Of a stretch of 39,491 nucleotides of DNA, positions 32,090 to 39,491 are shown one piece after another (position 1 is the first letter of the stretch; the number at the start of each line of letters is the position of its first letter). The stretch is from contig JAJSPD010000164.1 of NCBI GenBank assembly GCA_021307315.1, positions 1 through 39,491 of the forward strand. The letters run 5' to 3'. The position numbers were made by a program, and so were the translations under genes. Origin of the DNA: Bisporella sp. PMI_857 (Eukaryota; Ascomycota; Leotiomycetes; Helotiales; Helotiaceae). The notes below the pieces were generated by a model. That model searched no databases and was not told the DNA's origin. It saw only the letters and a list, made by a program, of their open reading frames with translations.

Positions 32090-33440
32090 AATTAGGCGCC
32101 CTATTCAAAGCAATCCTCGCCTGGAAGGATGAAACTCATTCGCATAGCGCATTCGGAGGGGCAGGTGTCAGTGGAAAAATACACGTCTGGCAATAGTGTA
32201 GTGTGGCGTGATAACCGCGATGTGTGGAGGAATGTATACATCGCCAATTGTGACTACATTTTCTGTTATCTTCCGGCTGCCTTAGGTCAAAAGATTTGGA
32301 TGGAGGCGCATTGCCTCCTGAATGACGGTATTGAGGCGTGGCATGTTTGTCAGGGTTTTGATGCCCGTACTCACACTTCGCCCAATTCTTGGCGAATCTT
32401 GTCTATATGCTCAGGGTGATTGAGTGCTCATAGAAGATTGCTGTCAAGATCTGCGCAGTGGGCTCACTATAGCTTATCAGCCCAACATGTCCAATGAGCA
32501 ATTTCAACTGGTGGAGGGCTCACCTCTGAGCCATGGATTCGCTTTGTCGCCCTTGTTGTTTCCATGGAAAAGGATGTAAGATCCGGGATTCTAGGCTGAG
32601 CTCTCTTTGAAAGCCTCTCCTCCATCTGCGCCCGGTACCGCTCAACCGATACGTACTAGTCTTTTAACTGTAGAATCCGTGGCAGTATCATCACGCCAAT
32701 ATACAGTAGCCAGGGAGTTGCAGTAAGTGGGCCCAGTAACGTTCAGGTGTTCTGGGTCTTGACAATGATGTTGTGCCATTTCTGACCGTCAAGCATCCCA
32801 AGGGGCTTACTTAATGTGAAATCGCCTATGATATCAAATGTGAACCATAGGGAGAATCTAGTGGCATCCACAACTGAGCCATCTTTGGCTTTTCTCTCTA
32901 GCTGTCTATCAGGCCTATCGATCCATTTGAGTGCCTTTGCCTCATGATGTTCGACACCTATATCGATAATATTATTAGATATTCTTCATTGACAGGGAGC
33001 TATAAGAACAAACCTGAGGGTGAGAATCCATATTGCCAGTCCTTCCGTCGCTTCGCATGGACTGCTTTGTTCCGAGCAGCAAAGAGGCCTTGTTCAGACC
33101 ATAAGAGATCAGGCCCTAAGAGATCATAAAACTCGGACTCGATGCAATCAGACTGACGGCCGTCGACTGCCTCATGAGCTTCGGGTAAGAATACGGTGAC
33201 CTCGGTTGGACCTGATAGGAATCTGTTAGTCAAAAGCTTTGGGCAAGACGCTCTGCTTGTCTTGGGTCAGACCTCACTTATCCTCACCAAATCACCATAC
33301 CCTTAGTATAGCATGTGCGGATGCGGATGATTCTTTGGGTGTCTATTCTCCCGTATTTGCTAAATCTTGGTGTATCGTGCCCACAATGGGCCAGTGGGCG
33401 GACAGACATCCTCGTACAGCCGTCCGGAGATCATATCTCG
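32090..33440 (-). pseudogene. Cytochrome P450, degraded and 3'-truncated
   Basis: Minus-strand blocks in P450 order are PTGPLWARYTKI, GYGDLVRI, FLSGPTEVTVFLPEAHEAVD, ESEFYDLLGPDLLW, FTFDIIGDFTLSKPLGMLDG, LLGPLTATPWLLYIGV, VERYRAQMEERLSKRAQPRI, PDLTSF, HPEHIDKIRQELGEV, the K-helix EAMRLHP (ExxR motif, codons within 32307-32318), GDVYIPPHIAVITPHYTIAR and EFHPSR. Stops and frame breaks separate them. The sequence ends near 32090 before the heme-binding FxxGxxxCxG loop, so the heme cysteine is absent. P450s of this kind oxidise secondary metabolites or lipids. With the BBE relic and the intact GMC oxidase next door it suggests the remains of an oxidative gene cluster; that is inference. Confidence 0.85.
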
Positions 33441-34240
33441 TGCAAGTGCGCGCAAAAGATAATGAAAGTTTTGGCCCAACACAGGCCAACAAATTAAGCT
33501 TTGAGCTTTCAATTCTTCTTTCACCCACTTGCCCGTGCTGAGTACTTACTTCCAAGCTGGCAGATCGGCGGAGAAGAACGCCAAATGATTAAAGGTGATG
33601 TTCTCAGAGGCTCGGATTATGCACTACAACTGGGAAAGCGATTTATGGATTCTCGTATCTCTGTGAGTCCGTCCGCCAAGTGAATATTGTGATGTAACCA
33701 ACTGTTGTTGTTGGAAAGAGTACTTAGCCCCCACCTTGGCATAAGTACCTCTACAACCATGGTACCTAGACATCTAGTAACTTAGCCTTCCACAATACAT
33801 TATGATAGCCCCATGCTAAGATTCTCCTGAGAGACTTTGCATTCCTTGGTCCGTGGTAAGCAATGAACACAGCCTGCTTGACTGTTGGTGATGTGTTCAT
33901 GCAGTCACGGAATCCCAGAGCTGAGAGCCTACTCGGGCGTTGGTAATATGCACGTTGGACACTGGTTACCTAGGCGTTTTAAAGCAGCGCACGTACAAGG
34001 GGTAAAACAAGGAGCCAACATAAAAGGCCCCTTACCTCTGTAGTATCAATGGGATGTGAAATAGTCGACGAGTATTCCTTGTAAAAGAAGGGAACAGCGC
34101 GATTCTTTAACTTTCTCGCCGAACTTATTCTAGCTTTCCGTCACTCCTTCAAAGATTTGACAAACTCACCAAACCTTGAATTCTATTTTCTGAATCCTTC
34201 CTCAAATCCTACTATTCTCTTCTAGCGAGACAGCGCCAAA
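33441..34240. promoter_or_regulatory. Upstream region of the GMC oxidoreductase
   Basis: Contains decayed sequence next to the P450 relic, then about 500 bp with no coding signal that should include the GMC promoter and leader. A CT-rich stretch lies just before the ATG (34140-34225), as is common at fungal transcription starts. Confidence 0.4.
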
Positions 34241-36022
34241 ATGTCTTCAGAGACTTACGATATTGTCATCATCGGTGGCGGTACTTCTGGCCTTGTTTTG
34301 GCCAATCGTCTCTCCGAGGACCCGAGCCTACAGGTTATCGTTCTCGAAAGCGGTGAAGACCGCAGCGCCGACCCGAATACCCTGACTCCGGGCGCTTGGC
34401 CGTTGCTGTCGAATTCTCCAGCTGACTGGACATTCCGTACAGTCCCCCAGAAAGACCTCGGGAGGCAGATCACAGTACCACAGGGAAAGGCGCTAGGAGG
34501 TTCGAGCGCAATCAATAGCTTCCTTTTCACACCCACGTCCAAGGCGACGGTGGAAGGATGGAAGAATCTGGGCAATGAAGGCTGGGATTATACCGAGTAT
34601 GAGAAGGCTCTAAAGAAGTCGTTTACTCTACATAAGCCATTCGGTGTTACTGAAGGCAAAGGCCCACTCCAGCTTACACTTGCTACACCTGAGAGTCTTT
34701 GGCAAAAAGCCTGGATTGACGGCCTAGAGTCCGTGGGATTCCCGAAAACTGATCCCCTCTCCGGCCATCTTGGCGGTCCAAATATCGCTCCGGAGAGTAT
34801 CGATCCTGGAACGAAGCAGAGGAGCTATGCTGCCAATGCATATCTGGATCCAGTTCGAAGCAGACCAAACTTGACAATTCTAACCGAGACCACCGTAACT
34901 AAGGTGTTACTCGAAAGACCTTCGGCCGATGATGCTGTCGCTAAAGGCGTCCAATTTACCTCCAAGGACGGATCTTCTAAAACTATTGGAGTTCGTAAAG
35001 AGGTCGTCATTTCTGCCGGGGCCATCAACTCGCCCCGACTCCTCGAGCTCTCAGGAATAGGCGGGGCTGATTTGCTTCAGCGCTTAGGAATCAATGTCGT
35101 AGTTGACAACCCACACGTCGGCGAGAACCTCCAAAACCACCTCTTCACAGGACTAGTGTTTGAAGCGCGCGACGATGTGGAAACGATTGATGCTTTCTTT
35201 CGCCAGGAACCCAATGCTGTTGCCGCTGCTGTGCAGGACTACGGCACCAAGGGGACCGGCCCTCTGAGTACCAGCAATATGATAACTATGGCCCAGCTTC
35301 CGCTCCCCGAGTTCCACACTGAAGCCGGACGGAAAGAATTCGATCAATTATTGGGCACCCTAGATCCCGACTCAGATGCACGTCGCTCTCCACCGACCAC
35401 GCCGGCCTTCGCCGCCGCACACGAGACTTTCGTACGCTCTATTCTCACAGACCCTTCGGAAGCACTAGGCAACTACGTTTTCGGTTCCGCGTACGTACCT
35501 TTTGATGCTCCCAGCCCGACCTATCGTGCTCCTGGAAAACACGTCTCGGTTGCAATCCAACTGTCGCACCCGCTCTCCCGCGGCTCCGTACATATCACCA
35601 GCGCCGCGCCAGAGCATGCCAGCACTAATGAAGGCCTGATAATTGACTCTCGTTACTTCTCCCACCCGCTAGACCTTGAGGTGCTTGCACGCCAGGTCCG
35701 GTTCATGGAGGACATTATCAGCCGCGCAGAACCACTCACACGCTACCTGAAGCCATATACCAAGCGGTTCACGGACCTGGAGGTAACAAAGGATTATGTT
35801 CGTCGTACAGTGGATGGTGCTCAACACTACACCGGCACATGCTCTATGATGCCACGTGCCATGGGTGGCGTGGTGGACAACAGACTGCGCGTCCATGGTT
35901 GCTCTAACCTCCGAGTGTGTGATGCGAGTATCGTGCCCCTAGAGCCGACGGCAAACCCACAAGCAGTCGTCTATGGGGTTGCCGAGCTGGGTGCTAGCCT
36001 CATCAAGGAAGATTTAGTGTGA
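34241..36022 (+). CDS. GMC-family FAD-dependent oxidoreductase
   Basis: An intronless, intact 593-residue glucose-methanol-choline oxidoreductase, close to the family's usual length. The N-terminus YDIVIIGGGTSGLVLANRL is the ADP-binding fold, and VIVLESGED completes it. GKALGGSSAINSFLF is GMC signature 1, GAINSPRLLELSGIG is signature 2, and VGENLQNHLF follows. The C-terminus has QHYTGTCSMMPRAMGGVVDN, carrying the conserved active-site His, then LRVCDASIVPLEPTANPQAV, where Asn takes the second catalytic position. No signal peptide is seen, so it is probably intracellular. GMC enzymes oxidise alcohols, aryl alcohols or sugars, or act in secondary metabolism; the substrate cannot be read here. 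It is the only survivor in a row of oxidative genes (BBE and P450 relics on its left). Confidence 0.95.
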   Translation: MSSETYDIVIIGGGTSGLVLANRLSEDPSLQVIVLESGEDRSADPNTLTPGAWPLLSNSPADWTFRTVPQKDLGRQITVPQGKALGGSSAINSFLFTPTSKATVEGWKNLGNEGWDYTEYEKALKKSFTLHKPFGVTEGKGPLQLTLATPESLWQKAWIDGLESVGFPKTDPLSGHLGGPNIAPESIDPGTKQRSYAANAYLDPVRSRPNLTILTETTVTKVLLERPSADDAVAKGVQFTSKDGSSKTIGVRKEVVISAGAINSPRLLELSGIGGADLLQRLGINVVVDNPHVGENLQNHLFTGLVFEARDDVETIDAFFRQEPNAVAAAVQDYGTKGTGPLSTSNMITMAQLPLPEFHTEAGRKEFDQLLGTLDPDSDARRSPPTTPAFAAAHETFVRSILTDPSEALGNYVFGSAYVPFDAPSPTYRAPGKHVSVAIQLSHPLSRGSVHITSAAPEHASTNEGLIIDSRYFSHPLDLEVLARQVRFMEDIISRAEPLTRYLKPYTKRFTDLEVTKDYVRRTVDGAQHYTGTCSMMPRAMGGVVDNRLRVHGCSNLRVCDASIVPLEPTANPQAVVYGVAELGASLIKEDLV

Positions 36023-36139
36023 GTCGAGGGCACTCAGAGTGGTTCATTAGGCCCTATGAGTAGGTGGAAACACGACAATATGGAAAGACTGCTACAATTT
36101 ACTTTTGTACATTCTTTGGGGCTTGTTTGACGACTGAGT

Positions 36140-36172
36140 ATAAAAAAATAAAAATAAAAAATAAAAAAACCG
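36140..36172 (+). repeat. A-rich low-complexity tract after the GMC gene
   Basis: A run of A's broken by single T's about 120 bp past the stop codon, possibly linked to 3' end formation or simply a microsatellite. Confidence 0.6.
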
Positions 36173-36218
36173 TATTAGTAAACTGCGGCACGCTCACTAC
36201 TGACTTTAATGTTCACTC

Positions 36219-36602
36219 CTACTTCCTATTTGGTAGTTGATCAGACTTGTCGCCGATATCGATACCAGGCGACGGAACATCTAGTAGATAGACGTAGCAT
36301 TTCGCCGCATTACGGTACCATTGAAACATAGAGTTTATGGCCTCTGAAAGCTCAGCACTGCTCGATTTGTCGATACAACATGTGTCAACCCAGAAGTATT
36401 GCCAGCCGTCATGTCTGGCCTGTTCTCCGTAAAATCGGATCTTGTCAAAACCCGCCTTACTCGTTCCATTCCCCTCCTTCATGTCCTGGAAGGTGACTTC
36501 CTCCAATCCCCATGTGCGCGAGAGTATGGCATATTGGGGAATGTCGTCGAAGAACTGTATCAGGCTGAATCTGCCATCGTTGTTGTATTTTAGGAGGCGC
36601 AT
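36219..36602 (-). pseudogene. HET-domain protein, N-terminal fragment (127 residues)
   Basis: From the ATG at 36602 the frame reads MRLLKYNNDGRFSLIQFF, IPQYAILSRTWGLEEVTFQD, AGFDKIRFYGEQARHDGWQY, FWVDTCCIDKSSSAELSEAI and MFQWYRNAAKCYVYLLDV. This is the classic first half of a HET domain, with Arg in the usually invariant SHTWG (SRTWG). It stops after LPNRK, just before the segment that should read like WESAFRASRWFTRGWTLQEL. No continuation is seen downstream in any frame. It is either a dead truncated gene or a minimal HET peptide. This HET subtype differs from that of the Ras fusion (which has GLSYFWGD). Confidence 0.75.
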
Positions 36603-37097
36603 TATTCAGATAGTATCTGAGAGAATCTCTAAAAGAAAGAATGTCGGCAAGTAGTTCTCGCAAGGTCGATATGCATGCGTTTGTTGAGTTAGGAGAATAG
36701 GCCTGATCGAGGTTGTGCTCGTACGACTTCAGCTGGATTATGCATCATCGTACGAGCGCGCCAGACCAGCCAGTCGTGGCCAGCCACTGCAGTGACTATG
36801 GCGGCTGTTCGGACTATTCGAGCCTCTTTGTTATCGGAAGATCGATCACAGTCATTAGAGTCGAAGCGCAAGGCATGCGCTCGTGAGATGTAACGTTCAT
36901 CCCTGCGTGCCGAAAAAACCGGTGTGCCGAAAAACATGATAGGTACTTTGACTTGAAGCATCTCAAAATCTCCTATTATTTTTACAAGTTATGTTCCATG
37001 GCTACTCCCGGACACCCTAAACCCCTCCTACCAAAAAATTATTGTCGGATCACTCTACCCGTGGCAACACCACGTAATTGCTACGCAGTTGCCTGTT
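36603..37097. other. Intergenic, nothing recognised
   Basis: A minus-strand open frame (36961-36689) shows no domain. The sequence should include the promoter of the HET fragment. Confidence 0.45.
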
Positions 37098-37121
37098 GGG
37101 TTGAATGTGATCTGATTGTTG

Positions 37122-37189
37122 AAGGATGAATCAAGGGATGAGGATATGCCTCATCCCTAAGTCATGTGACGAAGTCACATGACCCATCC
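37122..37189. repeat. Branched palindrome: two hairpins inside an outer stem
   Basis: AGGGATGAGG / CCTCATCCCT (37134-37158) and GTCATGTGAC / GTCACATGAC (37161-37183) are adjacent perfect hairpins, enclosed by an outer AGGATG / CATCCT pairing (37122-37127 and 37184-37189). It resembles the paired hairpins at 17681-17736 in layout and in using CATGTGA. It may lie in an LTR-like sequence starting TGTTGGG near 37094. Confidence 0.8.
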
Positions 37190-37497
37190 TCCATTCAGTA
37201 ACTAATCTATACTGGTAAATATTGATACAAACAATTATATTCTCATTGTCGCCCTCACGCCTAATTTACAAAGAGTCTCCTTTTATAGCGTAACAGAGTT
37301 CCTTTACTACAGCTTTACCACCAAGCTTGTACTATCCTAATACTTTATGAAGGGGGCTTATCCGAGCTCTAAGGCCTTACCCCTATATAGGAAATCGTTA
37401 TTAGCCTTGTGGCTGCTCTGGCGGGCAAATTCAGGTAAGGCCGTTTCATAAGTCTTGGAGGAGCATATATTATTATTATTATTATGATTATTATTAT

Positions 37498-37679
37498 TGT
37501 TGGAATGCATGTACATAGCTTCACGCGTTCCATATCGCAAGGATTGTGGGCCCTCTACCATCTATATAACTACCTGGCAATAGGCTGTAGCTTAGAAGAA
37601 TCAACGAATATCATAACCACACCAGCAAGAGCGTAGTCACAGCTACTACGCCTTTTGCTACGTGGTAGGTATTCCGACA
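37498..37679. mobile_element. Solo LTR, family A copy in an (ATT)n tract
   Basis: It begins TGTTGGAATGCATGTACATAG, like the copy at 6807, and ends GGTATTCCGACA. Flanks are ATTAT at 37493-37497 and ATTAT at 37680-37684. The duplication is perfect but lies in an (ATT)n microsatellite, so it is weaker evidence than elsewhere. The middle has diverged from the other copies. Confidence 0.7.
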
Positions 37680-37691
37680 ATTATTATTATT

Positions 37692-38519
37692 ACGGTTAAT
37701 ATCTCAAATACCATCAAAAAGTGGCGATATTTCTGAAATACCATCTTTTTTTTTTGACCTCTATCTGGCCATACCACTTTTATGGTATTTCAGATAGAGG
37801 CCAAAAAAATTATAGTATATGAAATATCTTCCAACATACGCTGTAAATAGAACCTTTTGGGGCTCGGCCCTTGACACTACAGGGCTCGGCCCCTGACACT
37901 ACAAGGCTCGGCCTCTGACACTACAAAGCTCGGCCTCTAACACTACAGGCCTCGGCTTTTAGCACTACAAGGCTCGGCTTTTAGCACTACAAGGCTCGTT
38001 TACACTGGCTCTTAGCCAGTTTCCTGTATATAAAGCACTACTTTCTTTTCATTTTTTTTGTCTGTAGCGTGCTTTTGACTTAAATGTCACTGTTTTTTAG
38101 CTAAAACAAAACTGTAGTAGTTCAGTTATATTGCAACAGAAAGTATAGTAATTTAAGTGTTAGTATACAGCCAAAGTCACGTAAATTACCCCGCAATGTA
38201 GTTCTTACAAGTCAACCACTTACAACAAACATAATAACACTGCGCTGAAATAACAGTACTACGTACCTCATAAGTAACCGACTTAAGCAATTGCAAGTTA
38301 TCGGAACTAAAAAGTATCACAGAGTAATACAAATAGTTAGTCTTAGCTTGAAATAATGGTATTTCAGAAATATCTCAAATACCATCATTTTTTTTGGCTT
38401 CTATCTGAAATACCATTGTCTTAAAAAGGTGGTATGGCCAGATAGAGCTAAAAAAAAAAAAAAAAGATGGTATTTCAGAAATATCGGCACTTTTTGATGG
38501 TATTTGAGATATTAACCGT
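37692..38519. mobile_element. Terminal-inverted-repeat element E2, 828 bp
   Basis: The ends are inverted repeats starting ACGGTTAATATCTCAAATAC, near-identical for about 54 bp before a T-run and related further in. TATTATT flanks both sides (37685-37691 and 38520-38526), in an (ATT)n tract. Each end contains its own small hairpin (for example 37759-37801, CCTCTATCTGG...CAGATAGAGG). Inside are an LTR family-B fragment with six 22-bp units, a decayed copy of E1's right end (about 38100-38160), and a family-A LTR-like relic near 38190-38290. No transposase is encoded. Confidence 0.82.
37866..37997 (+). repeat. Six tandem 22-bp units, homologous to the array at 31342
   Basis: Same 22-bp register and the same following block (GTTTACACTGGCTCTTAGCC, then TATATAAAGCACTAC) as in the E1-nested LTR. 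More C-to-T and G-to-A differences are present here. Confidence 0.9.
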
Positions 38520-38566
38520 TATTATTATTATTATTATTCCTTTTAACGTGCTGTATCAGTCGGGGA

Positions 38567-38818
38567 TGTAACAACTCAAGCTGAACAGGGATCTTGATCC
38601 GTAGATCCAGGTGGAAGGACTCAAAAGTGTGAACAACTATCAATTGCTATAACTAAGAGAACAAGCTACAGACAGAAGAAAGGAAGGAAAGCAGCGCTCT
38701 ATATACAGGAAGCTGGCCGGAGGCCAGTAAGCGAGCTTTAGGATGTCCGGTGCTGAGCTCCGTCCGAGCTCTGGGGTGTCCGGTGCTGAGCTCCGTCTAA
38801 GAAGTCAGGGCCGTGACA
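38567..38818 (-). mobile_element. Solo LTR, family B, reverse orientation, 5-bp target duplication
   Basis: Reads TGTAACAACTC...GGCCGTGACA on the plus strand, the reverse complement of the family-B LTR. Perfect direct repeats GGGGA flank it (38562-38566 and 38819-38823). It keeps the TATA block (GCTCTATATACAGGA on this strand). Confidence 0.9.
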
Positions 38819-39006
38819 GGGGACTATGTAACACGGCTAGGCCCCCAGACCTGGCCTTCAGGCAGACTTTTCTCGTGAGCTTCGCGGTTCTAATAACAGT
38901 AACAAATACTATGGTCCTAAATATGCTTTTGTCCGAAAGTAAAAAAGAAGAAGCAGAAGCACTAAATACTTTACAAAAACTGTACTAGCCAATATTAATA
39001 AACCAG

Positions 39007-39261
39007 TGTCACGGCCCTGGCCTCTCTCCGGTGGAGCTTGGCACCGGACACCCCAGAGCTCGGACGGAGCTCAGCACCGGACATCCTAAAGCTCGCTTAT
39101 ACTGGCCTCCGGCCGGTTCCTGTATATAGAGCGCTGCTTTCCTTCCCTTCTTCTGTCCGTAGCTTGTTTCCTTAGTTATAACAATTGATAGTTGTTCACA
39201 CTTTTGAGTCCTTCCACCTGGATCTACGGATCGAGATCCCTGTTCAGCTTGAGTTGTTACA
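39007..39261 (+). mobile_element. Solo LTR, family B, forward orientation, 5-bp target duplication
   Basis: TGTCACGGCC...GAGTTGTTACA, 255 bp, with perfect ACCAG duplications (39002-39006 and 39262-39266). It is nearly identical to the inverted copy at 38567-38818, so both inserted recently. TGTATATAGAGCGCTGC marks the promoter block. Confidence 0.92.
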
Positions 39262-39491
39262 ACCAGTAGTCTTAACATACTTTTTCTAAAAACCTTTTAT
39301 ATATTCTAGTGAGTGTTAAAATCGAGTTCCTGTATACAACTAAAGCATTTATTCTTTTTTCTTCTTTCTTTTTTTGCTTTTCAAATCTATTTTCAAACTT
39401 TTTTTTTTTCTGAAAATGCTTTATCTTTTTTGCCGGCTTTGTGTAACGTACTGGGTAGCCTTGGGCCTAGATAGCTGGGCTTGGGGCTCGT
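39262..39491. other. Window end, AT-rich, with a dispersed repeat
   Basis: T-rich sequence. The last 58 bases (39434-39491) resemble 16877-16937 (shared words TGTAAC, CTGGG, AGCCTT, GGCCTAGA, TGGGCT and GGCTCGT), indicating an uncharacterised repeat family cut by the window end. Confidence 0.55.

Noticed and set aside
32129..32419. A 96-codon plus-strand frame
   Set aside because: The opposite strand here carries the P450 K-helix and following blocks, so this frame is its shadow.
38567..39261. Reading the facing LTRs as one retrotransposon or one fold-back element
   Set aside because: The LTRs are in opposite orientation and each has its own 5-bp target duplication, so they are two separate insertions.

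Overview
The window is genomic DNA of a filamentous ascomycete (Pezizomycotina). The evidence is genes with 45-75 nt GT-AG introns and clear branch points, HET-domain proteins, an Erg6-type sterol methyltransferase, a GH18 chitinase relic, P450 and berberine-bridge oxidase relics, and AT-rich, stop-riddled repeats of the kind left by repeat-induced point mutation. A Leotiomycetes/Helotiales origin is my guess from protein flavour only.

Layout: 1-1051 is the 3' end of an ABCB-type transporter. 2279-4209 is a multi-membrane-span fungal protein. 5108-7100 holds a small doubtful gene, a frameshifted F-box-like family gene and a solo LTR with target duplication. 7779-10758 holds two intact divergent genes, a crotonase with a signal peptide and a zinc-independent MDR (enoyl/quinone) reductase. 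11207-13003 is a graveyard: a mariner transposase end, a HET C-terminus, a frameshifted conserved gene, and 22 residues of an NLR-type N-terminus. 13315-16071 is the highlight, an uninterrupted 894-residue fusion of a complete Ras GTPase to a HET incompatibility domain, carrying Ser at Ras position 12. 18076-18530 is an ankyrin relic. 19883-21471 is a six-exon seven-span membrane protein. 23340-24420 is a broken GH18 chitinase. 25882-26139 is a solo LTR. 26361-27621 is an intact sterol C24-methyltransferase. 29829-33440 holds broken FAD-oxidase and P450 genes. 34241-36022 is an intact GMC oxidoreductase. 36219-36602 is a truncated HET gene. From 37.4 kb to the end the DNA is mostly nested LTRs and inverted-repeat elements.

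How it fits together: this is an accessory, repeat-rich region where most genes have decayed and a few stay open. The recurring theme is fungal self/non-self and cell-death parts (three HET loci, an NLR N-terminus, ankyrin and F-box-like relics) mixed with oxidative and secondary-metabolism enzymes (ABC pump, MDR reductase, crotonase, sterol methyltransferase, P450, BBE oxidase, GMC oxidase). The Ras-HET fusion is the best candidate for an undescribed system. Its G-domain keeps all nucleotide-binding motifs but has a substitution that locks human Ras in the GTP state, and its lipid-anchor tail is replaced by a death-inducing domain. The role as a sensor, decoy or effector is inference.
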